Shown: positions 10,570 through 19,014, counted from the stretch's first letter. The stretch: DNA of 64,000 nucleotides from Paucimonas lemoignei (GCA_900475325.1 LS483371.1:4990001-5054000), one strand, 5' to 3'. Notes: a model not told the origin generated them from the letters alone. Made by a program: numbers and translations.

Positions 10570-10697
10570 GGCGGCGGATTATACGCACTTTGCAAGGGAT
10601 CGACAGACGCCCATGCCAGTGGTTTGCAGCCTAGCGTTGAGCGGCCATAATGGCCGCCTGAAAGCATTCACCGAATCATCACTTTGAAGGATCGTCC

Positions 10698-12242
10698 GTG
10701 AGCCAGTCACTGATTGCAGCCCTGCAGAACCCAGCCCTCTTCCCCCATGCAGTCGAGGGCTTCCAGGTCATCGAAACGCACATTTCGTGGGTCCTGCTCA
10801 CCGGTCCTTTCGTTTACAAAATCAAGAAGCCGATGAATTTCGGCTTTCTCGACTTTACGACCCTGGCCGCGCGCGAACACTTTTGTAACGAAGAACTGCG
10901 CCTGAACCAGCGCCTCACTGAAGATTTGTACCTGGAAGTGCTGCCGATTACCGGCACTGCGCAAAACCCGCAGCTAGGCGGCGAAGGCGAAGTCATCGAA
11001 TACGCTTTGAAAATGCGCCAGTTCCCACAAACCGGATTGCTCAGCACCTTGCAGGCAAACGGCGAACTCACCCCTACGCATATCGACCAGATCGCTGCGC
11101 AGATCGGCGAATTCCACATCAGCGCCCCGCGCGTGACGAGCGAAAGCGACCTGGGCTCGCCCGACAGCGTCATGGCGCCCGTCGCGCAAAACTTCGAACA
11201 GATCCGCGCGATGATCAGCGAAAAGGCAGACCTGCTTCAGCTTGATGCTTTGCAAGCCTGGGCTGAATCGAGCTTCGAACGCCTCAAGCCGCTGCTCACA
11301 CAGCGCAAGGCAGACGGCTTTATCCGCGAGTGTCATGGCGACATCCACCTGGGCAACATCACGCTGATCGACAACAAGGTCGTGATCTTCGACTGCATCG
11401 AGTTCAACGAGCCGTTCCGCAAGACCGATGTGTATGCCGATATCGGCTTCCTTGCGATGGACCTGGAAGACCGAGGCCTCAAGTCCCTGTCACGTCGCCT
11501 GATCAGCAACTACCTTGAGCTGACCGGCGACTATCAAGGCCTGGAGTTGTTGAATTTCTACAAAGCCTACCGCGCCATGGTGCGCGCCAAGGTCGCACTC
11601 TTCGGCCTGTCCCCTGACGCTGACCTGGTGCAGCGCGGCGCAGTCATGCGTCAGTACCGCAACTACGCGAATCTGGCAGAAAGCTACAGCGCCATTCCTT
11701 CGCGCTTCCTTGTCATTACTCACGGTGTATCAGCAGTCGGCAAAAGTCATGTCGCCATGCGCCTGGTGGAATCGCTGGGCGCCGTGCGCCTGCGTTCTGA
11801 TGTCGAACGCAAACGCCTGTTTGCCGACAAGAGCCAAGCGTCAGGTCTCTATGACGCAGACGCCAGCGTTGCCACCTACCAGCGCCTGCATGAGCTGGCC
11901 GCTGTCGTGTTGCGCGCCGGGTTCCCGGTCATCATTGATGCCACGTACCTCAAGCAGCACCAGCGCGGCGCCGCAGCAGCGGTTGCCGAAGCGACGGGCG
12001 TGCCGTTCCTGATCCTGGATTGCGAAGCGCCACAGGCCGTCATTGCTGGCTGGCTGGAACAGCGCCAGGCGCAGAGCAACGATCCTTCCGACGCGACACT
12101 GGCGGTTATTGAAGCTCAGCAAGCCAGTCGGGAACCGCTGACCATTGAGGAAACACTGCAAAGCAAGCGCGTCGAAACCAATAAAAGCAGCGACCTGGAC
12201 AGCCTGGTGGAAAACCTGCGCCAGCGCCTGCCAGGCGTCTAG
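10698..12242 (+). CDS. aminoglycoside-phosphotransferase-like / AAA ATPase fusion protein
   Basis: A 514-residue cytoplasmic protein with two recognisable halves. Residues about 1-330 have an APH-type kinase fold; the catalytic loop is CHGDIHLGNITL near residue 213, followed by an FDCIEFN metal-binding segment. Residues about 335-510 are a P-loop kinase of the zeta-toxin/AAA_33 type with Walker A GVSAVGKS near 342-349 and downstream LRSDVERKRLF. The physiological substrate is unknown to me, and the APH name should not be read as antibiotic resistance. The start is GTG at 10698, about seven bases after GAAGGA. It is transcribed away from mrcB. Confidence 0.88.
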   Translation: MSQSLIAALQNPALFPHAVEGFQVIETHISWVLLTGPFVYKIKKPMNFGFLDFTTLAAREHFCNEELRLNQRLTEDLYLEVLPITGTAQNPQLGGEGEVIEYALKMRQFPQTGLLSTLQANGELTPTHIDQIAAQIGEFHISAPRVTSESDLGSPDSVMAPVAQNFEQIRAMISEKADLLQLDALQAWAESSFERLKPLLTQRKADGFIRECHGDIHLGNITLIDNKVVIFDCIEFNEPFRKTDVYADIGFLAMDLEDRGLKSLSRRLISNYLELTGDYQGLELLNFYKAYRAMVRAKVALFGLSPDADLVQRGAVMRQYRNYANLAESYSAIPSRFLVITHGVSAVGKSHVAMRLVESLGAVRLRSDVERKRLFADKSQASGLYDADASVATYQRLHELAAVVLRAGFPVIIDATYLKQHQRGAAAAVAEATGVPFLILDCEAPQAVIAGWLEQRQAQSNDPSDATLAVIEAQQASREPLTIEETLQSKRVETNKSSDLDSLVENLRQRLPGV

Positions 12243-12342
12243 AACAATGTTTGAGCCGTTTGGCAGTTAACGCTTCACGGCTCAAAAATAGTGGCGATAT
12301 AATGGCGCCATAATTCTAACGGAACGGATAAAGCGAGGCGCT

Positions 12343-12687
12343 ATGAGTCAGCCCAAAGTACTTGATTCCCCCCTGTATACGATGCTGCGCAACGACGACG
12401 TTGACGGGTTCAACCTTGAGAAACCCAAGTCCGGCACCATCGATTTCGTGGGTGGCGACTTCCGCGGACTGGACCTGCGCAACCTTGATACTGCAGGGAT
12501 CGACTTCACCGACGCCTACTTCCGCTCTGCTGACTTGCGCGGATTGGACCTTCGCAATACGCCACTGGAAGGCGCGAGCATTGCTCATGCCCAGATCTCC
12601 GGGGCGTTCTTCCCCCGCGAGCTGGCTGCAGACGAAATTCTGATGTCGGTGAATTTTGGTACTCGGCTGCGTTACAAAACTCACTGA
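12343..12687 (+). CDS. short pentapeptide-repeat protein
   Basis: A 114-residue protein whose centre (about 34-85) consists of pentapeptide-type repeats, such as DFRGLDLRNLDTAGIDFTDA and SADLRGLDLRNTPLEGASIA. That would form a short right-handed quadrilateral beta helix of two to three coils. The ends are non-repetitive. The ribosome site AAAGCGAGG precedes the ATG. It is too short to mimic DNA in the manner of the Qnr/MfpA proteins, and no function can be given. The same-strand neighbour upstream ends 100 bases before; an inverted repeat at 12250-12286 in that gap lacks a T-tract. Confidence 0.82.
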   Translation: MSQPKVLDSPLYTMLRNDDVDGFNLEKPKSGTIDFVGGDFRGLDLRNLDTAGIDFTDAYFRSADLRGLDLRNTPLEGASIAHAQISGAFFPRELAADEILMSVNFGTRLRYKTH

Positions 12688-12919
12688 TCCTGCCTGAACG
12701 GCCCGCATGCGCAATGCATGTCGGGCCTCGCATTTGCGCCCCGCCTCTGACTGTCTCCCCCACACACTGGCTCCAAAGCAGTGCTCGAAACATCGTGTAT
12801 AAATTGGATCCAAATCCGACCACATGCATTGCCCCGCCCACTTGCAAAGCTACACTCACAGCATACTTGCCGGTTTTTACACGCAGTACGGAAGTCGGAG
12901 CTCAGCATCGCACGGAGGC

Positions 12920-13207
12920 ATGATGAACGATGATCTGCAACACCTGAAAAACGTCGGCAAGACGTCAGCACAGTGGTTACACGCCGTAGGCATTCACAGC
13001 ACCTCGGATTTACGCAAAATGGGCGCGGTTGATGCCTATGAGGCTGTACGAAAGCGAGGTTTCCGGGCTACCAAGGTGTTGTTGTACGCGATTGACGCGG
13101 CCTTGATGGACATCCACTGGAACGATTTACCCACCGACCGCAAGGACGCCTTGAACAGGCAACTGCAAGGTATTGCCGTCCGGCGCAAGGGCCTGGCAGG
13201 GCCTTGA
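12920..13207 (+). CDS. stand-alone TfoX C-terminal domain protein
   Basis: A 95-residue protein that corresponds only to the C-terminal, helix-hairpin-helix-like domain of TfoX/Sxy: LKNVGKTSAQWLHAVGIHS is the signature start. The N-terminal TfoX domain is absent. Full-length Sxy proteins activate competence genes with CRP; a lone C-terminal domain is common in pseudomonads and its role is not established. I choose the ATG pair at 12920/12923 behind GGAGG (12914-12918); a longer frame upstream lacks a ribosome site. It is followed directly by the Fur-controlled PrrF promoter. Confidence 0.84.
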   Translation: MMNDDLQHLKNVGKTSAQWLHAVGIHSTSDLRKMGAVDAYEAVRKRGFRATKVLLYAIDAALMDIHWNDLPTDRKDALNRQLQGIAVRRKGLAGP

Positions 13208-13241
13208 AAACACCGAGGGAGACGTAAACGGAAATAAGTCG

Positions 13242-13273
13242 TTGACTTGCAAATGAGAATCGCTATGATTATC
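13242..13273 (+). promoter_or_regulatory. prrF promoter with overlapping Fur box
   Basis: The -35 TTGACT (13242-13247) and -10 TATGAT (13264-13269) have a 16-base spacer. A Fur-like site at 13255-13273 (GAGAATCGCTATGATTATC) matches 13 of 19 positions of the GATAAT-type consensus and covers the -10 box, as expected for repression by iron-loaded Fur. Confidence 0.85.
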
Positions 13274-13275
13274 AC

Positions 13276-13387
13276 AACCGGTCGCGAGACTGGCCGATAC
13301 CTGAAAGACCTTGGTTCGGACTTTCAGATTATCTCCTCATCAGGCTAATCACGGTTTTTGACCCGGCTTTTTGCCGGGTCTTTTTTT
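13276..13387 (+). ncRNA. prrF: PrrF iron-responsive small RNA
   Basis: An RNA of about 112 bases from the promoter at 13242-13269 to an intrinsic terminator. I recognise the segment TTTCAGATTATCTCCTCATC and the following AGGCTAATCACGG, which is the conserved antisense core of the Pseudomonas PrrF RNAs. PrrF is made when iron is scarce and, with Hfq, represses iron-containing enzymes such as aconitase, succinate dehydrogenase and superoxide dismutase B. In P. aeruginosa two copies stand in tandem near phuW; here I see only one, between the TfoX-domain gene and deoC. Confidence 0.92.
13360..13387 (+). terminator. PrrF intrinsic terminator
   Basis: An eight-base perfect stem GACCCGGC/GCCGGGTC with a TTTTT loop is followed by seven T residues. 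Confidence 0.93.
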
Positions 13388-13418
13388 GCCTGCAATTGGC
13401 CAGTGCCCGACCCCAACG

Positions 13419-14195
13419 TCAGTAAGGCCCCGGAGCCAGGACGCCCAGGCGGGAAAGCATATCGTCCAGCAAACTGGAACCCGCCAACCGAACCCTTTGT
13501 GCAGTGACCCACTGCGGACCAAAACGCGCCTGAGCCATATCCAGGAACACCTTGGCTTCGTCAAAGGTTCGAATCCCGCCGCAGAACTTAAGCCCCACCT
13601 GCCCGCCCACATCGGCAATGGTTTCCAGCATGATCCGCGCCGCCTGCGGAGTCGCGCTGCCGATCAGTTTCCCAGTGCTGGTCTTGATGAAATCGGCCCC
13701 GGAGTTGATCGCGTCCCGGCAAGCGTCGCGAATGATCTGTGGATCGCGCAAATCTGCCGTTTCCAGCGTTACCGTCAGCGAAACCCGCCGCCCGCATGCC
13801 GAGCGACAGGCCGCCATCATGTCCAGACCAGTACGGCGGTCACCTGACAGCAGGGTGCGAAATGGATACACCATATCGATTTCATCGGCCCCAGCCATCA
13901 CCGCTGCGCGCGCCTCAGAGGTTGCATTTTCTATGTTGGCCGAACCATAGGGGAAGTTGACGACGGCTACGACGCGAATATCTGGCGTCTGTTGCCGATC
14001 CAGCGTGGTGCGCGCCAACAGGGCGAAACGCGGGTATACACAAACTGCGGCAACCCCTCCAACCGGGGTCAGTGCGCGCTGACAGATACCAACGATTCGC
14101 TCTTCATCGTCATCGGCATTGAGCGCCATCAGGTCCAGCAGGCCAATCGTTTCCTGAGTCCGCTGCTCTGTAGCGGTGTTGTTTGCGCCACTCAT
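13419..14195 (-). CDS. deoC: deoxyribose-phosphate aldolase
   Basis: DeoC splits 2-deoxyribose 5-phosphate into acetaldehyde and glyceraldehyde 3-phosphate. The 258-residue product is a class I TIM-barrel aldolase. The Schiff-base lysine is K171 in DFIKTSTGK, the second lysine is K202 in VGLKFCGGIRT, and the catalytic aspartate lies in ADEIDMVYP. I chose the ATG at 14195 behind GAGGGTGG; the open frame upstream encodes a Phe run unlike the family. It is not in a nucleoside catabolism operon. Convergent with prrF. Confidence 0.93.
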   Translation of the reverse strand: MSGANNTATEQRTQETIGLLDLMALNADDDEERIVGICQRALTPVGGVAAVCVYPRFALLARTTLDRQQTPDIRVVAVVNFPYGSANIENATSEARAAVMAGADEIDMVYPFRTLLSGDRRTGLDMMAACRSACGRRVSLTVTLETADLRDPQIIRDACRDAINSGADFIKTSTGKLIGSATPQAARIMLETIADVGGQVGLKFCGGIRTFDEAKVFLDMAQARFGPQWVTAQRVRLAGSSLLDDMLSRLGVLAPGPY

Positions 14196-14342
14196 GTCCA
14201 CCCTCGAAACTTTAAAAAAGAAGAACGAGACAATATAGGAGCGCAGTGGGGTGAAACCCGCCGCACGGATGAAAGCGAGCAAACCTACATAAAATGCAGA
14301 AGGGCCTGTAGGAACGCAGGAAGGAAATTGATAGCCCCCCCT

Positions 14343-14835
14343 GTGGGAGCGAATTCATTCCCGGAGTGGCTGGTACATCCGATAGATATCTATCGCTTGA
14401 AATACAGCTTCGCGAATGAATTCGCTCCCACAGGGTTGGGCTTTGGCCGCGTATAGGGTGGCAGGGCGCAATATCCGTGGGAGCGAATTCATTCGCGAAG
14501 AGGCTGGTACAGCCTATAGATATCTATGACTTGAAATACAGTTTCGCGAATGAATTCGCTCCCACAGGGTTGGGCTTTGGCCGCGTATAGGGTGGCAGGG
14601 CGCAATATCCGTGGGAGCGAATTCATTCGCGAAGAGGCCAGTACATCCAATAGATATCGATGACTTGAAATACAGGCTTCGCGAATGAATTCGCTCCCAC
14701 AGGGTTGGGCTTTGGCCGCGTATAGGGTGGCAGGGCGCAATATCCGTGGGAGCGAATTCATTCGCGAAGAGGCCAGTACATCCAATAGATATCGATGACT
14801 TGAAATACAGGCTTCGCGAATGAATTCGCTCCCAC
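14343..14835. repeat. tandem array of four REPIN elements
   Basis: Four inverted-repeat pairs, each about 90 bases, begin with GTGGGAGCGAATTCATTC at 14343, 14477, 14611 and 14746 and end with GAATTCGCTCCCAC. Pairs are joined by a conserved spacer of about 43 bases containing TTGGGCTTTGGCCGCGTA. The period is 134-135 bases. The first copy is the most diverged (CCCGGAG in place of GCGAAGAG), and the third and fourth are nearly identical. The two palindromic arms would fold back as long hairpins. The array fills the gap between chaN and deoC, both on the minus strand. Confidence 0.93.
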
Positions 14836-14865
14836 AGGGTTTGACTCATGCAGTGTCAGCGTGGA

Positions 14866-15777
14866 TTAGTGACTCAATTGCGCGCAGTAATCCTTCTCGG
14901 GCAAGGCTGCGGTATACCACACGTAATCAGCAATGCCAGGCTCAATCTGCGTTCCCACCTGAGCCAGAAGCAACACGACCGGCGCCTCATCGACGCCCAG
15001 TTCGGCCAGGTGTAACGGGACGCCTACATCCTTGCGCACGTGATAGGAGCCGGCGAACAGCACTGCCGGAACAGGCGCCGCGGCCAGGCTCTGGGCCATG
15101 CGCCGGTCACGCTGTTGCTGAACGGCCAGCATGGCGGGCAGTTGATCTTCCGGGAGCAAGCCGCAGTGGGAAGCGCGAATCTGATCAAGCAATCGTACAC
15201 GCACGCTTTTCGCGCCGGAGGGTCCCGACGGGCTATCTGGCGCATGCTGATAGATGGCTTGAACCTCTGCAGTGTTGAGGTTGGCGGCGAGCAACGGATA
15301 GGGCTGCGCTATCGCATAGCGAATGATGGGACCGTACAGCGGCCAGTCCCAGCCCTGCTGCCAGCCAATCGCAGAGGGCAAATCGGCCGGGAAAGCCGAT
15401 TCGTTAGAGATGCCGGCCCGAACTTTGTCGATAGCCGCCTGTTGATCGGGTTTGATCATCTCTAGAAGCAGACTGCCTTGGGGCCTTCGATCTGCGAGAA
15501 CCTGCAGGATCCAGAGTTGCAACGCGTGATGGTCGGGGTTGTCGTGTTGCTCGCCGACCAGAACCCGCGATGCTCGTGCAAGGCGCTCCGCCAGCTGCTG
15601 TGCGGTCAGCTCCTGCCCGCTCTTGATGTCATGAATCATGCCTAAATCCAAGTGTTCTCGCCCATCCGGGCTCTGCCAGGCAGGTATATTCGGCAACGAA
15701 GGTGGCGCTTGGCAAGCACTTAGCGTCAACATTGCCAGTATCAGAAATGGCCGACAGAAACCTCCGGCTTTTCGCAT
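14866..15777 (-). CDS. ChaN family haem-binding-type lipoprotein (PhuW-like)
   Basis: A 303-residue lipoprotein with signal LAMLTLSACQAPP (lipid cysteine C22). The body is the ChaN/EreA-like domain: VLVGEQHDNPDHHALQL near residues 72-88, SLLLEMIKPDQQAAID, and VLFAGSYHVRKDVGVP near the C-terminus. Campylobacter ChaN binds two haems, and the homologue in P. aeruginosa (PhuW, as I recall) belongs to the phu haem-uptake operon. Here no phu genes accompany it. The prrF gene is close by, which keeps an iron theme, but I see no Fur box in front of it. The stop lies 30 bases from the REPIN array. Confidence 0.88.
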   Translation of the reverse strand: MRKAGGFCRPFLILAMLTLSACQAPPSLPNIPAWQSPDGREHLDLGMIHDIKSGQELTAQQLAERLARASRVLVGEQHDNPDHHALQLWILQVLADRRPQGSLLLEMIKPDQQAAIDKVRAGISNESAFPADLPSAIGWQQGWDWPLYGPIIRYAIAQPYPLLAANLNTAEVQAIYQHAPDSPSGPSGAKSVRVRLLDQIRASHCGLLPEDQLPAMLAVQQQRDRRMAQSLAAAPVPAVLFAGSYHVRKDVGVPLHLAELGVDEAPVVLLLAQVGTQIEPGIADYVWYTAALPEKDYCAQLSH

Positions 15778-15820
15778 GTTTTTTGGCCCGTTTCGTCAAA
15801 ACTCATTTAATTAATGATCT

Positions 15821-15891
15821 GTAGGAGCTGCCGAAGGCTGCGAACGCGGTGTGCCAGTCAAAAACCATTCGCAGCCTTCGGCAGCTCCTAC
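15821..15891. repeat. REPIN, GTAGGAGCTGCC family
   Basis: Two 24-base arms, starting GTAGGAGCTGCCGAAGGCTG and ending in its reverse complement, surround a 23-base loop. It lies between the divergent chaN and Rieske genes. Confidence 0.92.
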
Positions 15892-15932
15892 CGTGCGATA
15901 TTTCAATTACCCGTTCATGCATGGAGATCTCA

Positions 15933-16262
15933 TTGAAACTGCTCTGCAACAGCGAATTCCTGCCAGAAGCACAAAGTCGAGGCTTTGACGTCGACGGACT
16001 CAGCCTGTTGGCCGTAAGGCGCAATGGCCAGGTGTTCGTCTATCGCAACCGTTGCCCTCACCGAGGCGTCGCTCTGGAGTGGCGGCCGGACCAGTTTCTG
16101 GACAGCAGCGCCAGCCTGATCCAGTGCGCCACCCACGGCGCGCTGTTTCTGATTGAAAGCGGCGAGTGCATCGCGGGGCCCTGCGAAGGCCAGGCGTTGA
16201 CGAGTATCGCCTGCCGCGAAGATCAGGACGGGATCTGGGTCGTCAACTCCGAGGCTAGCTGA
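15933..16262 (+). CDS. Rieske [2Fe-2S] domain protein
   Basis: A 109-residue single-domain Rieske ferredoxin-like protein. The cluster ligands are C41 and H43 (RCPHRG) and C65 and H68 (QCATHG), the complete CxH...CxxH set. It is probably an electron carrier or oxygenase ferredoxin; no oxygenase gene is adjacent. I prefer the TTG at 15933, five bases after GGAGA, giving MKLLCNSEF; an ATG at 15921 in the same frame lacks a ribosome site. The last 40 bases overlap the 3' end of sfsA on the other strand. Confidence 0.84.
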   Translation: MKLLCNSEFLPEAQSRGFDVDGLSLLAVRRNGQVFVYRNRCPHRGVALEWRPDQFLDSSASLIQCATHGALFLIESGECIAGPCEGQALTSIACREDQDGIWVVNSEAS

Positions 16263-16981
16263 ACCGACGGCAGCGCCAAATGGACCTGCAAGGGTCGATC
16301 AATGAATATCTCCTCGGGCGTCAACTGCACCCCGTAGGCCAGCACCTCAACACCTGCCGCAATCGCCTCGCGCAACGCCTCGGCATACCCCGGGTCGATT
16401 TCCTGAGCAGGTCTCACCGCTTCAATGCCGGTCAGGTTGACGCAATACAGCAGCACAGCACGCACACCGTCCCGTGCCAGGTTCGCCAGCTCACGCAAAT
16501 GACGGGCTCCGCGCTGAGTCACGGCATCCGGGAAGGCCGCCACCGGTGTGCCGTCGTAGCCCAGTGTCACGCTCTTGACCTCAACGTAGGCCGGACCTGC
16601 CGGGTAATCCAGACGAAAATCCACGCGGCTCTTTTCCTGACCGTAAGCCACTTCCCGCTTGAGCCCGATAAAGCCGTTCAGCTCAGTGATGACGCCCGCA
16701 CGCAGCGCCTCTTCGACCAGATGGTTGGCGCGCCCGGTGTTGATGCAAGCGAACCGCCCCTGAGGCGTCTCGCTGATTTCCCACGTGCCCGGCAACTTGC
16801 GCTTGGGGTCATTGGAACGGCTGAACCAGACGCGGCCACCCGGCATCATGCAATTGAACATCGAGCCGGTATTGGGGCAGTGGATGGTTAGAAACTCACC
16901 GCTGTCGGTTTGAATATCAGCCAGAAAGCGCTTGTAGCGCACCACCAGCACACCTTGTTCCAGCTCTGGAGAGAAGCGCAT
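16223..16981 (-). CDS. sfsA: SfsA family DNA/RNA-binding nuclease
   Basis: The 252-residue product matches SfsA along its length: an OB-fold N-terminus ([20 protein letters not shown], then [12 protein letters not shown]) and a PD-(D/E)xK-like nuclease part with RVDFRLD and [11 protein letters not shown], where D, E and K are the likely metal-binding and catalytic residues. E. coli SfsA was first described as a sugar-fermentation stimulation protein; nuclease activity was reported later. Its ATG shares one base with the upstream aminotransferase stop (TGATG), so the two are probably coupled. Its 3' end overlaps the Rieske gene by 40 bases, tail to tail. Confidence 0.93.
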   Translation of the reverse strand: MRFSPELEQGVLVVRYKRFLADIQTDSGEFLTIHCPNTGSMFNCMMPGGRVWFSRSNDPKRKLPGTWEISETPQGRFACINTGRANHLVEEALRAGVITELNGFIGLKREVAYGQEKSRVDFRLDYPAGPAYVEVKSVTLGYDGTPVAAFPDAVTQRGARHLRELANLARDGVRAVLLYCVNLTGIEAVRPAQEIDPGYAEALREAIAAGVEVLAYGVQLTPEEIFIDRPLQVHLALPSVQLASELTTQIPS

Positions 16982-18153
16982 CAGCCTTTCCAGCTCTGCA
17001 GGCCACGGGCGATGCGCAGCACGGCCTCCTCAAGGCGCGGCAGGCTCTGGGTATAGGCGAACCGCACGTGATGCCCGGCCTTGAAGCGTCCGAAATCCAG
17101 CCCCGGAGTGATCGCCACATGCTGGGTCTCAAGGAAGTGTTGGCAAAACGCGAAAGCGTCGCCGCCAAAGGCGCTGATATCCGCGTAGAGATAGAAAGCG
17201 CCTTCGGGCTCGACAGCAATCCCGAAACCCAGCTCGCGCAAGGCAGGCAACAGGTAGTCACGCCGCCGACCGAACTCGGCGCGACGCTGTTCGAGAATGT
17301 CCAGGGTCTGCGGCTCGAAGCACGCCAGCGCGGCATATTGAGCCATGCTCGGCGCGCTGATGTAGAGGTTCTGGGCCAGTTTCTCCAGATCGGCAACCGC
17401 CTCTTGCGGCGCAACCAGCCAGCCAAGCCGCCAGCCGGTCATGCCGAAATATTTTGAAAAACTGTTTAGCACAAATGCTTCGTCATCGACTTCCAGCACA
17501 CTGGCCGCGTCGGTGCCGTAGGTCAGGCCATGGTAAATCTCATCCACCACCAAATGACCATTGCGCTCTTTCAATGAGGCCGACAAAGCCGCCAGCTCGT
17601 CCCGGGTCAGCATTGTGCCAGTCGGGTTGGCGGGCGATGCGACCAAGGCCCCGACGCTGTCCTGATCCCAATGCCGGGCGACCAGATCAGGTGTCAGTTG
17701 ATAGCGCTCCTGCGGGCCGACCGGAACCAGTTGCGCGGCACCTTCGACCAATCGCAAAAAGTGCCGGTTGCACGGGTACCCCGGATCGGCCAGCAGCCAG
17801 TGTTTACCCGGATCCACCAACAGGCTGCTGGTCAGCAACAAGGCACCCGAGCCACCCGGAGTGATCAGAATTCGCTCGGGGTCCAGGCTCACGCCGTAGC
17901 GCTGCCCATAGAAACCAGCAATGGCCTCGCGCAATTCAGGCAAGCCGCGGGCTGCGGTGTAACGGGTCTTGCCCGCAGCAAGCGCGGCCTGCCCTGCGGC
18001 CACGATAGGCTCAGCCGTGGTGAAATCAGGCTCGCCGATTTCCAGGTGGATCACATCATGCCCTGCCGCCTGCAGCTCATTGGCGCGCGCCAACAGCGCC
18101 ATGACATGGAAAGGTTCGATGGCGCGACTGCGCGCACTGTAGGGCTGAGCCAT
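16981..18153 (-). CDS. class I/II PLP-dependent aminotransferase
   Basis: A 390-residue fold-type I aminotransferase. The PLP lysine lies in [15 protein letters not shown], the motif ASPANPTGT holds the conserved Asn, and the C-terminal arginine occurs in [13 protein letters not shown]. It resembles the YfdZ/alanine-aspartate group, but the substrate cannot be read from sequence. It starts at ATG after GGAAGG and is followed without a gap by sfsA. The same pair precedes dksA in P. aeruginosa, as I recall. Confidence 0.88.
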   Translation of the reverse strand: MAQPYSARSRAIEPFHVMALLARANELQAAGHDVIHLEIGEPDFTTAEPIVAAGQAALAAGKTRYTAARGLPELREAIAGFYGQRYGVSLDPERILITPGGSGALLLTSSLLVDPGKHWLLADPGYPCNRHFLRLVEGAAQLVPVGPQERYQLTPDLVARHWDQDSVGALVASPANPTGTMLTRDELAALSASLKERNGHLVVDEIYHGLTYGTDAASVLEVDDEAFVLNSFSKYFGMTGWRLGWLVAPQEAVADLEKLAQNLYISAPSMAQYAALACFEPQTLDILEQRRAEFGRRRDYLLPALRELGFGIAVEPEGAFYLYADISAFGGDAFAFCQHFLETQHVAITPGLDFGRFKAGHHVRFAYTQSLPRLEEAVLRIARGLQSWKG

Positions 18154-18517
18154 TGGCCTTCCTTAATAAAAGATCCGAATTCATCGGCCGTGATTCTACC
18201 CAAGCACCTGCGCTGCGGTCATGTTAATGACTTACAGCATCAGCAGAATGGCGGCCGACTCGGCAAGACCGGGGTTTGCCCAGCGCAACACTAGCCAAAC
18301 GAGTGTAAAGCGCGGACGACCTGAACAGCATTTTCTCAGTCGAGGTTCTGACGTCGGAGATCATTAACTGGGCAAGACGATGGCACCCTCGACAACCGGG
18401 AGTAGCGCGCTCTGATTTGATCTGGTAAGTTCGCCCGCTTGCAGCCGCAGGGCCGGCAGGTGTCGGTGATGGATTATTTCCTGCGCAATGGATTAAAGAG
18501 TGAGAGGCGGTCCATTC
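18154..18517. other. divergent intergenic region before dksA
   Basis: 364 bases between the aminotransferase and dksA. No REP element, tRNA or credible ORF is visible. It should contain the dksA promoter and leader, but I cannot place a clear -35/-10 pair. Confidence 0.5.
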
Positions 18518-18961
18518 ATGCCCACCCAAGAAAAGCAGCAGAACAACCAGCTGGCCGGTGATATCAAGCCTTACGAAATCAGTAAGGGTGAGGAGTACAT
18601 GAGCGATGCCATGCGCACTCACTTCACAAAAATCCTCAACAGCTGGAAGTTGCAATTGATGCAAGAGGTCGATCGGACCATGCATCACATGAAAGACGAA
18701 GCCGCCAATTTCCCGGACCCGGCCGATCGCGCCAGCCAGGAAGAGGAATTCAGCCTCGAACTTCGTGCACGTGATCGTGAACGCAAGTTGATCAAGAAGA
18801 TCGACAAAACGTTGCAACTGATCGAAGACGAAGAATATGGCTGGTGTGAGTCCTGCGGCGTAGAGATCGGCATCCGCCGCCTCGAAGCCCGCCCAACTGC
18901 CGACCTTTGCATCGACTGCAAAACGCTGGCGGAAATCAAGGAAAAGCAGGTCGGTAAGTAA
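18518..18961 (+). CDS. dksA: RNA polymerase-binding transcription factor DksA
   Basis: DksA enters the RNA polymerase secondary channel and acts with ppGpp to repress rRNA promoters and activate amino acid genes. The 147-residue product has the coiled coil with the tip motif DPADRA (D67, D70, A72) and a complete four-cysteine zinc finger (C110, C113, C131, C134). It is the canonical zinc form, not the DksA2 type. I chose the ATG at 18518 behind GAGGCGG; a GTG six codons earlier overlaps that ribosome site. A strong terminator follows. The outgoing rRNA promoters at 36-328 are likely targets. Confidence 0.97.
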   Translation: MPTQEKQQNNQLAGDIKPYEISKGEEYMSDAMRTHFTKILNSWKLQLMQEVDRTMHHMKDEAANFPDPADRASQEEEFSLELRARDRERKLIKKIDKTLQLIEDEEYGWCESCGVEIGIRRLEARPTADLCIDCKTLAEIKEKQVGK

Positions 18962-18981
18962 CACGACCCGCAACCTTCACA

Positions 18982-19014
18982 CAAAGGACGCTTCGGCGTC
19001 CTTTGTTGTTTTTG
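18982..19014 (+). terminator. dksA intrinsic terminator
   Basis: A ten-base perfect stem CAAAGGACGC/GCGTCCTTTG with a TTCG tetraloop, followed by TTGTTTTTG. Confidence 0.93.

Noticed and set aside
12250..12286. Inverted repeat TTTGAGCCGT/ACGGCTCAAA after the APH-AAA gene considered as terminator
   Set aside because: No T-tract follows on the plus strand and the loop is long, so it is not listed as a terminator.
12250..12340. Possible small RNA between the APH-AAA gene and the pentapeptide gene
   Set aside because: No promoter and no terminator could be placed.
14343..14835. Regular array considered as a CRISPR
   Set aside because: Repeats are palindromic REP arms of about 90 bases with a constant spacer; spacers do not differ and there are no cas genes.
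14489..14849. Two repetitive ORFs of about 100 codons on the minus strand
   Set aside because: They are translations of the REPIN array; the peptide repeats with the 134-base DNA period.
18224..18973. A 249-codon ORF antisense to dksA
   Set aside because: DksA is unambiguous on the other strand and the antisense frame has no domain or ribosome site.
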